Shown here: positions 1-6,602 of the stretch, one piece after another
Position numbering within the stretch: the stretch's first letter is position 1
Layout of the letters: the number at the start of each line of letters is the position of its first letter
From: an uncultured Dorea sp.
Lineage (GTDB): Bacteria > Bacillota > Clostridia > Lachnospirales > Lachnospiraceae
Length of the DNA stretch: 9,456 nucleotides
Reading direction: 5' to 3'
Assembly (NCBI GenBank): GCA_934307335.1
Contig: CAKRCL010000057.1
Location: 1-9,456, forward strand
The notes under the pieces: generated by a model
Told to the model about the DNA's origin: nothing
The model's database searches: none
Seen by the model: the letters and a program-made list of their open reading frames with translations, nothing else
Made by a program: the position numbers and the translations under genes

Positions 1-18
1 AAGTCCAAGAAAAATTGG

Positions 19-46
19 TTGTCATTAATAGAAAAATTGCTATACT
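19..46 (+). promoter_or_regulatory. Probable sigma-A promoter of the DUF3990 cluster
   Basis: A TTGTCA box (19-24, five of six consensus bases) lies 16 bases before TATACT (41-46). A TG at 38-39 makes the -10 an extended one. The start of transcription would fall near 53. It is the only good promoter upstream of the first gene, but the transcript would meet the hairpin at 66-103 almost immediately, so either that hairpin is read through or regulated, or another start lies closer to the gene. Confidence 0.6.
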
Positions 47-66
47 ATTAAGTAGAGGTAGTATAG
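40..66. promoter_or_regulatory. Operator-like inverted repeat over the -10 box
   Basis: CTATACTA (40-47) and TAGTATAG (59-66) form a perfect 8-base inverted repeat separated by 11 bases. The left arm covers the whole -10 box and the right arm lies just past the expected transcription start. A dimeric repressor bound here would block the promoter, as in autoregulated toxin-antitoxin modules. The arrangement is seen directly; the operator role is inferred, and no DNA-binding protein is recognisable among the four following genes. Confidence 0.45.
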
Positions 67-103
67 TAGAAAAGCCTCATCGTATAAGATGGGGCTTTTC
101 TAC
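66..103. terminator. Strong hairpin, bidirectional terminator or attenuator
   Basis: Bases 66-81 pair with 88-103 in a 16-pair stem with one G-U wobble and a six-base loop (GTATAA). The stem carries AAAAGCC on the left and GGCTTTTCT on the right, so it has an intrinsic-terminator shape in both directions. It may terminate a gene lying left of the window. Because it lies downstream of the promoter at 19-46, it could also act as an attenuator for the DUF3990 cluster. Confidence 0.65.
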
Positions 104-135
104 AAAAAAATATTTATAGCAGGAGAGCATGATTC

Positions 136-597
136 ATGAAGAATAACATTTTATTCCATGGAAGTAATGTAATAGTATCAAAACCTAAGATTTTGATTAA
201 CGGATATTATAAAGATTTTGGGTATGGATTTTACTGTACTAATATAAAAAAACAGGCAACGCGTTGGGCATTGACTAAAAAAGGTGCATCAATTATCAAT
301 AGCTATTCTTATACTAAAAATGAAAGTTTGAAAGTGCTTCAATTTGAGACAACAACAGAAGAATGGCTGCAATTTGTAGTGAATTGCCGCAGAGGAATTG
401 AGCATGCATTTGATATTGTAGAAGGACCTATGGCAGACGATCAGATTTGGGATTATGTAGAAGACTATATGTCCGGCAAGATTTCTAAGGCAGCGTTTTG
501 GGAACTTATTAAGTTTAAATATCCAACACATCAGATGGTGTTTTGTACAGAGGACGCGTTGAATACGTTACATTTTGAAAGGAGTGAAACGTTATGA
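136..597 (+). CDS. DUF3990 family protein, possible ADP-ribosyltransferase-like toxin
   Basis: A 153-residue cytoplasmic protein with no signal peptide or membrane segment. It carries the hallmarks of DUF3990: an early LFHGS (6-10), then YKDFGYGFYCT (25-35) followed by QATRWA (40-45), a D-x-VEGPMADD block (93-102), and a late HQMVFCTEDAL (132-142). DUF3990 is, to my knowledge, grouped with the ADP-ribosyltransferase fold. On that reading H8, the GFYCT strand and Q133 would correspond to the three NAD-site motifs; this mapping is inference. The length is normal for the family. The start is preceded by AGGAG at 121-125. The stop overlaps the next start by ATGA, indicating translational coupling with the partner gene. 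A role as a toxin or effector is plausible but unproven. Confidence 0.75.
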   Translation: MKNNILFHGSNVIVSKPKILINGYYKDFGYGFYCTNIKKQATRWALTKKGASIINSYSYTKNESLKVLQFETTTEEWLQFVVNCRRGIEHAFDIVEGPMADDQIWDYVEDYMSGKISKAAFWELIKFKYPTHQMVFCTEDALNTLHFERSETL

Positions 598-1064
598 TGA
601 ATATATATTTTCCAGACGAAGAGATAACAGACAACGACCTCTATTTTATCTGTTATATGATAGAACGCGTGGCGAGAAAGCTTCATCAGAAGAATAAATA
701 TGTGGTAAATACAATTGGAAGAGATGCATTAAAACATCTGATCAGTGTGGCAAATGTACTACACTGCGAAAATCCCCTGCAAGTTGAAGATGATTGGATT
801 GAAGAATACCATCTTCAGGAAGGTGATTATGACATCACGGATGTTGACAGAGAACTAGCGGAGATTATCCCCACACCTTTGGAAATGGGAAAAGTTTATA
901 AGAGGTTGATTATAGATACATTACAGCTGGGGGAAGATTATGTAGATGGGATTCTTCGAGTTTACAATAATGAACTCTGCAATGTGATTGACAATTATAA
1001 CTGCAGTGCATTTTATGAGCCATCCTATGTAATCGCAAGAGCATATCAGAATGGTGGATTTTAA
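594..1064 (+). CDS. Uncharacterised acidic partner of the DUF3990 protein
   Basis: A 156-residue soluble protein, rich in Asp and Glu, with no signal peptide. I cannot assign a named domain with confidence. The N-terminal third (residues 13-70, with LYFICYMIERVARKL and a later VLHCENPLQVEDDW) resembles the short DUF3791 proteins often found beside DUF3990 genes, but this protein is about twice as long. Translation probably starts at the ATG overlapping the DUF3990 stop, with AAAGGAG at 578-584; a second ATG at 597 is also possible. The overlap suggests made-to-measure stoichiometry, as for an antitoxin or immunity protein. That role rests on gene position and acidity alone. Confidence 0.6.
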   Translation: MMNIYFPDEEITDNDLYFICYMIERVARKLHQKNKYVVNTIGRDALKHLISVANVLHCENPLQVEDDWIEEYHLQEGDYDITDVDRELAEIIPTPLEMGKVYKRLIIDTLQLGEDYVDGILRVYNNELCNVIDNYNCSAFYEPSYVIARAYQNGGF

Positions 1065-1092
1065 ATGAAGGTATGTAAAAAGGAGGGAGCGT

Positions 1093-1650
1093 ATGTCGAA
1101 TATTACCGTCTGGACCAAACAGCATGAAAATGTATTAAAAGAGTTGGAGACGACCGGTCGTTACATTGCGAAGCGGGAGTATATCAGGATGGATTTGAAA
1201 GAACAGGCTCCGGTCGTGCTGGAAGCTTATGACTGGCTGGTAAAGCACGGACCGGACAGGGCAAATAAACCGGCAGACGTGGAGTATCCGGTATGGGTGT
1301 CATTTACCAACGAAGGAACAATGATGAACAGTGAAAATACAGTAATTTTAGAGTTGTCACTGGATTCTGCAATCATCACATCAGTTAATATTGCAAAGTG
1401 GGGACATATTTTAAACTATGGATATATTCCAAAAGACGAAAATGACCTGAAACGCCACAGACAGCTTCTGGATGATTATGGAATCAGTGATGTAAAAGCG
1501 GTTATTTCCCAGTTCTACCCACAGATCAAGCGGGAGATACAGAATAGCTGGGAGCGGTTGTTTGATGATACAATCCTTATGGGAAGTGATGCGAAATATG
1601 GAAATGTATGGGAGTTGAGGAGAGAATGGCTGACAGATGTAATACGATAA
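1093..1650 (+). CDS. DUF3841 family protein, first copy
   Basis: A 185-residue soluble protein recognised as DUF3841 by an N-terminal TVWTKQHENVL (5-15), an early G-x-Y-x-A-K-x-E-Y (22-30), EAYDWLV (44-50), EYPVW (64-68) and the characteristic late FYPQIKREIQNSWERLF (141-157). No biochemical function is established for the family. An optimal AGGAGG at 1081-1086, six bases before the ATG, fixes the start. It follows the acidic partner gene after 28 bases and overlaps the second DUF3841 gene. Arginine codons are mostly AGG, AGA and CGG, unlike the CGT-rich genes after 3600, consistent with the cluster being acquired. Confidence 0.75.
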   Translation: MSNITVWTKQHENVLKELETTGRYIAKREYIRMDLKEQAPVVLEAYDWLVKHGPDRANKPADVEYPVWVSFTNEGTMMNSENTVILELSLDSAIITSVNIAKWGHILNYGYIPKDENDLKRHRQLLDDYGISDVKAVISQFYPQIKREIQNSWERLFDDTILMGSDAKYGNVWELRREWLTDVIR

Positions 1651-2207
1651 GACTGTATTCTTTTCAGACTGATGTTGTATATCAGGTATTGAAACGGGAC
1701 GGCGTATGTTATTCAAAAGAAGAGTATGTACGAAAAAAATATAAGGAGTCTGCGAAGGTATTCATAAATGCATATGGCTGGTTTGTAAATGAGGCGCAGC
1801 ATATAGTTCCAAAACCAGAAGGAGCCGAGTATCCGTACTGGGCATTCACAGATCTTTATAATGTCGACCAGAGCGGAGAGGGACATGTGCTGACATTAGA
1901 TGTGCCAATTGGAGAAGTAATCTTGTTCGATATGTTCGACTGGACAAAGATTATGCAGATGCATTATATCGGTGAAAATGAATCAGAAGAATCAGCATTT
2001 TCCGAAGAATTGAAAAACATGGGAATGAATGAATTTCAGATTATGACCAGTAATTTTTATCCTGAGCAGAAAGCGAGAATTCAGGAAAGCTGGAAACGTC
2101 TGTTCTGTCATCAGCAGGCAATCGAGGCGGGGGATAACAGCAGTGTTCACAGTGTGCAGGCAGGACTGTGGTGCATCAAAGATGAGTGGATTATAAAACA
2201 GTTTTGA
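1626..2207 (+). CDS. DUF3841 family protein, second copy
   Basis: A 193-residue paralogue of the preceding protein. It repeats the same landmarks: RLYSFQTDVVYQVL (9-22), G-V-C-Y-S-K-E-E-Y (26-34), NAYGWFV (48-54), EYPYWAF (68-74), a VILFDMFDW segment (98-106), NFYPEQKARIQESWKRLF (143-160) and a C-terminal VQAGLWCIKDEW (177-188). The two copies align end to end but are clearly diverged, so this is an old duplication or two partners acquired together. An upstream ATG at 1608 would add six residues; I prefer 1626 because purine-rich GGAG and GAGGAG motifs precede it and none precedes 1608, though spacing is imperfect for both. It overlaps the first copy by 25 bases, implying coupled translation. 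Confidence 0.72.
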   Translation: MADRCNTIRLYSFQTDVVYQVLKRDGVCYSKEEYVRKKYKESAKVFINAYGWFVNEAQHIVPKPEGAEYPYWAFTDLYNVDQSGEGHVLTLDVPIGEVILFDMFDWTKIMQMHYIGENESEESAFSEELKNMGMNEFQIMTSNFYPEQKARIQESWKRLFCHQQAIEAGDNSSVHSVQAGLWCIKDEWIIKQF

Positions 2208-2208
2208 A

Positions 2209-2258
2209 AGGTAAAAATAAGCTGATTTCATAAAGCAGATTTATGAATATTATTACCT
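2209..2258. other. Long imperfect hairpin after the DUF3841 genes
   Basis: An inner perfect 8-pair stem (2227-2234 with 2240-2247, loop GCAGA) is stacked on an outer stem of about 11 positions with one mismatch (2209-2219 with 2248-2258), with a seven-base bulge on the left side. No T-run follows, so it is not a standard intrinsic terminator. It could stabilise the 3' end of the four-gene transcript or weakly terminate it. Confidence 0.4.
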
Positions 2259-2298
2259 GAAGAAAAACGAAATAAAAAACTGCACCTGCCAAAAAAAT

Positions 2299-2327
2299 TT
2301 GCTTTTCCTAAAAAAACTTACTATACT
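2299..2327 (+). promoter_or_regulatory. Sigma-A promoter of the DUF4317 gene
   Basis: TTGCTT (2299-2304) and TATACT (2322-2327) are separated by 17 bases, the ideal spacing. Transcription would start near 2334, giving a leader of about 35 bases before the ATG at 2369. The ten bases CTATACTATT at 2321-2330 also occur at 40-49 over the first promoter's -10 box. Confidence 0.65.
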
Positions 2328-2368
2328 ATTTTTTATGTAACATTATCACAAGGGAGTGTATCTGATTT

Positions 2369-3487
2369 ATGAATAAAAAAGAAGTACTGGAGATCCGCAA
2401 ACAGTTTACTCAGGAAAACTGTACGATCACACGTATCTGTGGCTGCTATGTAGACCACGAAAAAGAGAAAAAAATGGAGATGAAAAAGGCTTTCCTGTCT
2501 ATGCCGGAGGAAGAAGCTTTCAAATATTTTGATATTTTCAAACATACATTATCCGGAACCATCGGGAAAAATCTAATGACTATGGAATTCCCGCTTGATC
2601 AGGAGCTGGAAGGCGGCGCACAGGAGTTACTTTTAAAATTGCGTGACACAAAGCTTACAGACGATCTGCTTTTGGAAGAGTTCTACGATAAGGTGATTGA
2701 GAACTATGAATTTGCAGAAAACTATTACATTATATTAATTCACGCAGCATACGATGTTCCTGGCAAATCTTCTGACAATATGGAAATGTTTGATGCTTCC
2801 GATACTGTTTACGAACATATTATGTGCAGCATTTGTCCTGTAAAACTTACAAAAGCAGGTCTTACATACAATGCTGAGAAAAATAATATCGAAGACCGCA
2901 TCCGTGACTGGTTTGTAGAACTTCCTGCAACCGGATTTCTTTTTCCGGCTTTCCAGGATCGTGCAAGTGATGTTCATCAAGTACTTTATTATTCTAAGAA
3001 GCCGGAAGATCTTCAGCCAGACTTTATCGCAAATGTACTTGGTAATATTACACCGCTGACAGCGAAAGATCAAAAAACAACATTCCAAAGTCTTGTCAGT
3101 GACACACTTGGCGATGATTGCGATTACAATACCGTCCGCAATATCCATGATAATCTGAACGAACTCATGGAAGAAGCAAAAGAATCACCGGATCCTCTTG
3201 AATTATCAAAACCGGACGTGAAACATCTGTTAGAACGAAGTGGTGTTCCAGAAGAAAAAATGGAACATTTTGACAAGAATTTCGAAGAAGCTGTCGGAGA
3301 TAAAAACACTCTTCTGGCTTCCAATATTGCCAGTGTCAAAACTTTCCAGATTGAGACACCTGACATTATTGTAAAAGTAAATCCAGAAAGATCCGATCTT
3401 GTCGAAACACGCGAAATCGACGGAAGACGTTGTCTCGTCATTGCAATCGATGATCACCTGGAAGTAAATGGCATCGAAGTTCGTTAA
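2369..3487 (+). CDS. DUF4317 family protein
   Basis: A 372-residue soluble protein matching DUF4317, a family I know mainly from Clostridia and without an assigned function. The N-terminus carries the typical EIRKQFTQENCTITRICGCYVD (8-29), with Cys at 18, 25 and 27. The rest is acidic and mostly helical in appearance, with no signal peptide or membrane span. The start is the ATG after AGGGAG (2351-2356); the 12-base spacer is rather long, but no better in-frame start is present. It has its own promoter and terminator, so it is a single-gene unit. Its position between the accessory cluster and the oxoproline operon therefore says little about its role. Confidence 0.8.
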   Translation: MNKKEVLEIRKQFTQENCTITRICGCYVDHEKEKKMEMKKAFLSMPEEEAFKYFDIFKHTLSGTIGKNLMTMEFPLDQELEGGAQELLLKLRDTKLTDDLLLEEFYDKVIENYEFAENYYIILIHAAYDVPGKSSDNMEMFDASDTVYEHIMCSICPVKLTKAGLTYNAEKNNIEDRIRDWFVELPATGFLFPAFQDRASDVHQVLYYSKKPEDLQPDFIANVLGNITPLTAKDQKTTFQSLVSDTLGDDCDYNTVRNIHDNLNELMEEAKESPDPLELSKPDVKHLLERSGVPEEKMEHFDKNFEEAVGDKNTLLASNIASVKTFQIETPDIIVKVNPERSDLVETREIDGRRCLVIAIDDHLEVNGIEVR

Positions 3488-3495
3488 AATATAGT

Positions 3496-3533
3496 AAAAA
3501 GCAGGAAGTTTTTCTAAACTTTCTGTTTTTTAT
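3496..3533 (+). terminator. Intrinsic terminator of the DUF4317 gene
   Basis: Bases 3500-3511 pair with 3516-3527 in a 12-pair stem with two G-U pairs and the loop TTCT. It is preceded by an A-run and followed by a T-run reaching about 3533. The next promoter's -35 box begins at the following base. Confidence 0.8.
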
Positions 3534-3562
3534 TTGCTTATTTTTTCTAACTTCTGTATAAT
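3534..3562 (+). promoter_or_regulatory. Sigma-A promoter of the oxoproline operon
   Basis: TTGCTT (3534-3539) and a perfect TATAAT (3557-3562) are 17 bases apart. A second -10-like TATACT follows at 3565-3570. Transcription would start near 3569, leaving a leader of about 40 bases to the ATG at 3609, too short for a riboswitch. No clear operator is visible. Confidence 0.75.
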
Positions 3563-3608
3563 TGTATACTATAATAATAGAAAAGAATTATCGAAAGGAA
3601 GAGTAGTT

Positions 3609-4832
3609 ATGGCAAACAACACAAACAAAAAAAGCGCCAGCGCACTGATTGGCGCAGCATTTCTTATGGCAACTTCTGCGATCGGTCCTGGATTTCTTAC
3701 ACAAACCGGACAATTCACAGGAAATCTCAAAGGAAGTTTCGGCTTCGTAATTTTAGTATCTGTAATTTTAGCAGCAATCGTACAGCTCAATGTATGGAGA
3801 GTTCTCTGCGTATCCGGCATGCGTGGTCAGGATGTCGCTAATAAAGTCTTACCTGGTCTTGGATATGTCATTGCATTCCTTGTTGTAGCAGGTGGTCTTG
3901 TATTTAACATCGGTAATGTCGGTGGTGGTGCCCTCGGCTTTAACACCTTACTCGGCATCCCTACTACATATGGCTGCTTCCTCGCCGGAGCAATCGCAAT
4001 CTGTGTATTCCTTTATAAAAATGCATTAAATGCTATGGATACACTTACCAAAATCCTTGGCGGTCTTATGATTGTAGTTATCTTTGTTGTAATCCTGATT
4101 GTAAAACCACCGGTTGGAGTCGCTGTAAAAGAAACATTTGTACCAACTGCTTCTATGGACAGCATCTTCCCTGCAATCCTGACACTGCTTGGTGGAACTG
4201 TTGGTGGATACATCACATTTGCCGGAGCACATCGTCTGATCGATGCCGGAATCACAAAAGAAGAGAATTTAAAAGAAATTAACAAGAGTTCTGTTATGGG
4301 AATCGGAATTGCGACTATCGTTCGTATCCTTCTGTTCCTTGCTATTTTAGGTGTTGTAGTTGAGACTGCTACTTCTCCTGCAACTACTCTTGACGCAAGC
4401 AACCCAGCTGCTGATGCATTTTTACAAGGTGCCGGCCAGCTCGGATATCGTTTCTTCGGACTGGTACTTCTGTGTGCAGCAGTTACATCCATTATCGGAT
4501 GTGCTTACACATCAGTATCTTTCTTGAAAACATTTAGTAAAACAATCGCTGACAATGAAAAATGGTTCATCGTGGGATTCATCGCACTGAGTACAGTTGT
4601 TATGGCTCTTATTGGTCAGCCAGCTACTCTGCTTGTATTGGCAGGTGCTCTGAACGGACTGATTCTTCCTATTACATTAGGTGTATGTCTGATCGCATCC
4701 CAGAAAAAATCCATCATGGGTGAAAATTATAAGCATCCAACATTGCTTCTGATTCTTGGTATCGTCGTTGTTATTATCTCTGCATACCTTGGAATCACAT
4801 CCCTCGGAAAACTGAGCGCATTGTTCGCATAA
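3609..4832 (+). CDS. NRAMP-fold transporter, YcsG-like, probably for 5-oxoproline
   Basis: A 407-residue membrane protein with about eleven hydrophobic helices, related to NRAMP transporters and to B. subtilis YcsG, which lies in the pxp (ycs-kip) operon. Both metal-binding motifs of classical NRAMPs are lost. The helix-1 DPGN is GPGF here (26-29), and the helix-6 MPH is GGY (199-201). With pxpB and pxpC following, uptake of 5-oxoproline or a related amide or amino acid is a reasonable inference; manganese or iron transport is unlikely. A TTG-initiated longer reading from 3534 would start inside the promoter, so I use the ATG at 3609, preceded by AGGAAG (3596-3601) at seven bases. It is the first gene of the operon, 15 bases before pxpB. 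Confidence 0.8.
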   Translation: MANNTNKKSASALIGAAFLMATSAIGPGFLTQTGQFTGNLKGSFGFVILVSVILAAIVQLNVWRVLCVSGMRGQDVANKVLPGLGYVIAFLVVAGGLVFNIGNVGGGALGFNTLLGIPTTYGCFLAGAIAICVFLYKNALNAMDTLTKILGGLMIVVIFVVILIVKPPVGVAVKETFVPTASMDSIFPAILTLLGGTVGGYITFAGAHRLIDAGITKEENLKEINKSSVMGIGIATIVRILLFLAILGVVVETATSPATTLDASNPAADAFLQGAGQLGYRFFGLVLLCAAVTSIIGCAYTSVSFLKTFSKTIADNEKWFIVGFIALSTVVMALIGQPATLLVLAGALNGLILPITLGVCLIASQKKSIMGENYKHPTLLLILGIVVVIISAYLGITSLGKLSALFA

Positions 4833-4847
4833 GGAGATGATGTATTT

Positions 4848-5576
4848 ATGGAAGAAATAAAAATCCACACAGCCGGTGATTCTTCTGTCCTGATTGAATT
4901 TGGACAGGAGATTTCTCCGGAAATCAATGCAAAAATTACGGCCTTCGTCCATCTGATGAAGGCCCAACATGTCGAAGGAGTCAAAGATATGATTCCTGCA
5001 TTTACAAGTCTTCTGATCAATTATGATCCAAGAGTTGTAAGTTACGGCGCTTTTAAAGAACGTCTGGAAAAATTATTAAAGCTCGAACTTAGCCAGGGTT
5101 CCTCATCCTCCAGAATTTTTGAGATTCCAGTCTGCTACGGTGGCGAATATGGCCCTGATCTGGAAAATATTGCAAAGCTGGCAAATCTTAGCACTCAGGA
5201 AGTCATTGACATCCACAGCAGTGAAGATTATCTTATCTACATGCTCGGATTCCTTCCTGGCTTTTCTTATCTTGGAGGTCTTGATAAACGCATTCACACA
5301 CCTCGACTTGCCAATCCTCGTATCCGAATTCCAGCCGGAAGTGTTGGTATCGGTGGTTCCCAGACTGGTATTTATCCACTGGACTCTCCTGGCGGCTGGC
5401 AGCTTCTGGGACTGACTCCGGTAAAGACTTATGATCCGAACCGTGAGATTCCAATTCTCTTTGAAGCTGGTGATTATATCCATTTCGTACCAGTCACAGA
5501 GAATGATTTTCTTGAAATTAAAGAACAGGTGAATCAGGGCACATATGAATGTGTGATTCGCCAGAAAGGAGTGTAA
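4848..5576 (+). CDS. pxpB: 5-oxoprolinase subunit PxpB (KipI family)
   Basis: A 242-residue protein of the KipI / allophanate-hydrolase-subunit-1 family. With PxpA and PxpC it forms the prokaryotic ATP-dependent 5-oxoprolinase, which opens 5-oxoproline to glutamate. Family signatures are intact: IPVCYGGEYGPDLE (93-106), YMLGFLPGFSYLGGLD (131-146), TPR (151-153), IPAGSVGIGGSQTGIYP (161-177) and SPGGWQLLGLTP (180-191). The length is usual. The start follows AAGGAG (4831-4836), which itself overlaps the transporter's stop codon. The same fold forms half of the carboxyltransferase region in urea carboxylase, relevant because biotin genes follow. In B. subtilis KipI also inhibits the sporulation kinase KinA; nothing here suggests that role. 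Confidence 0.92.
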   Translation: MEEIKIHTAGDSSVLIEFGQEISPEINAKITAFVHLMKAQHVEGVKDMIPAFTSLLINYDPRVVSYGAFKERLEKLLKLELSQGSSSSRIFEIPVCYGGEYGPDLENIAKLANLSTQEVIDIHSSEDYLIYMLGFLPGFSYLGGLDKRIHTPRLANPRIRIPAGSVGIGGSQTGIYPLDSPGGWQLLGLTPVKTYDPNREIPILFEAGDYIHFVPVTENDFLEIKEQVNQGTYECVIRQKGV

Positions 5577-5578
5577 TT

Positions 5579-6583
5579 ATGGGAATTCGCATTTTAAAAG
5601 GCGGAATGCTTACAACAGTACAAGACAGCGGACGTCCCGGATATCAAAGTCAGGGATTTGGAGTATCCGGAGTTATGGATCGCCGATCCTTTAAAATTGC
5701 CAATCTTCTTCTGGACAACCCGGAAAATGAAGCGGTTCTCGAATTCACTCTCATGGGGCCAACACTTGAATTTACTTCTGAAACGATCATTGCTATCACC
5801 GGAGGTGATTTCCAGCCACAGGTCAATGGCAAACCAGTGAAAATGTATACCGCTCTCTATATGCACCGTGGCGATATCCTCTCATTTCGCGGATGTCGTA
5901 CCGGAAGCCGTGGTTACATCGCCTTCTCCAGTTATCTGGATATTCCGGTCGTTATGGGAAGCCGCTCCACAAACATCAAATGCGGACTTGGAGGATTCAA
6001 AGGTCGTCGGCTTTTAGACGGAGATTATGTCGGTTTCCGTATTAAAAGAAGATATCTTCCATATTTTCTTTCCAGAAGTCTGGACCTTAATGAATTTGAT
6101 CAAGATAATATTACACTTCGCGTCATCATGGGACCACAAGATGATGCATTTACTGCCGCTGGAAAAGAAACATTTTTAAATTCTGAATACACCGTAACCA
6201 GTGAATTCGACCGCATGGGATGTCGTTTAGAAGGGCCTTTCATCGCATCCAAATCTACAACTGATATCATTTCCGACGGTATTGCGTTTGGCTCCGTGCA
6301 AGTTCCAAGCCACGGCAAACCAATCATTTTACTGGCGGACAGACAAACAACCGGAGGATATGCCAAAATTGCGACTGTTATATCTGTAGATATTCCAAAA
6401 TTAGTACAGAGAAAAACAGACCATAAAGTAAAGTTCCAGGCTGTCACTGTAGAAGAAGCACAAGAACTTCTTGCAAATGAAGTAAAAGAACTAGATGATT
6501 TCAGACATCACATCTACCAGCCTTGCAAAGAGGTTTTGGACTGTCGTCTGGTCGCAAAAAGAATCAGTAAATTATTCCAGTAA
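5579..6583 (+). CDS. pxpC: 5-oxoprolinase subunit PxpC (KipA family)
   Basis: A 334-residue protein of the KipA / allophanate-hydrolase-subunit-2 family, often annotated as a biotin-dependent carboxyltransferase family protein. It partners PxpB in ATP-dependent 5-oxoproline cleavage. Conserved blocks are TTVQDSGRPGYQSQGFGVSG (12-31), GGDFQPQVNGKPV (75-87), MGSRST (126-131), IMGPQDDAF (183-191), FDRMGCRLEGP (210-220) and a long C-terminal run from SDGIAFGSVQVP (232-243) through LLADRQTTGGYAK (251-263). An upstream ATG at 5549 lies inside pxpB; I choose 5579 because AAGGAG (5566-5571) sits seven bases before it and the family motif begins right after. Two bases separate it from pxpB, so the two are surely co-translated. 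Confidence 0.92.
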   Translation: MGIRILKGGMLTTVQDSGRPGYQSQGFGVSGVMDRRSFKIANLLLDNPENEAVLEFTLMGPTLEFTSETIIAITGGDFQPQVNGKPVKMYTALYMHRGDILSFRGCRTGSRGYIAFSSYLDIPVVMGSRSTNIKCGLGGFKGRRLLDGDYVGFRIKRRYLPYFLSRSLDLNEFDQDNITLRVIMGPQDDAFTAAGKETFLNSEYTVTSEFDRMGCRLEGPFIASKSTTDIISDGIAFGSVQVPSHGKPIILLADRQTTGGYAKIATVISVDIPKLVQRKTDHKVKFQAVTVEEAQELLANEVKELDDFRHHIYQPCKEVLDCRLVAKRISKLFQ

Positions 6584-6602
6584 AAAGAAAGGAAAGAACA
6601 TC

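Noticed and set aside
1065..1127. Short open frame between the acidic partner and first DUF3841 gene
   Set aside because: It is only about 20 codons, contains the ribosome site of the next gene and has none of its own.
3534..3608. TTG-initiated extension of the transporter by 25 residues
   Set aside because: It would overlap the promoter -35 and -10 boxes and the transcription start; the ATG at 3609 has a well-placed ribosome site.
4013..4492. Long open frame on the minus strand inside the transporter gene
   Set aside because: It lies opposite a clear membrane transporter, has a Thr/Ile/Ser-rich low-information composition and matches no family I recognise; it is an antisense shadow.
5119..5415. 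Open frame on the plus strand within pxpB in another frame
   Set aside because: The pxpB frame carries unbroken family motifs through this stretch; the alternative frame shows none and has no ribosome site.
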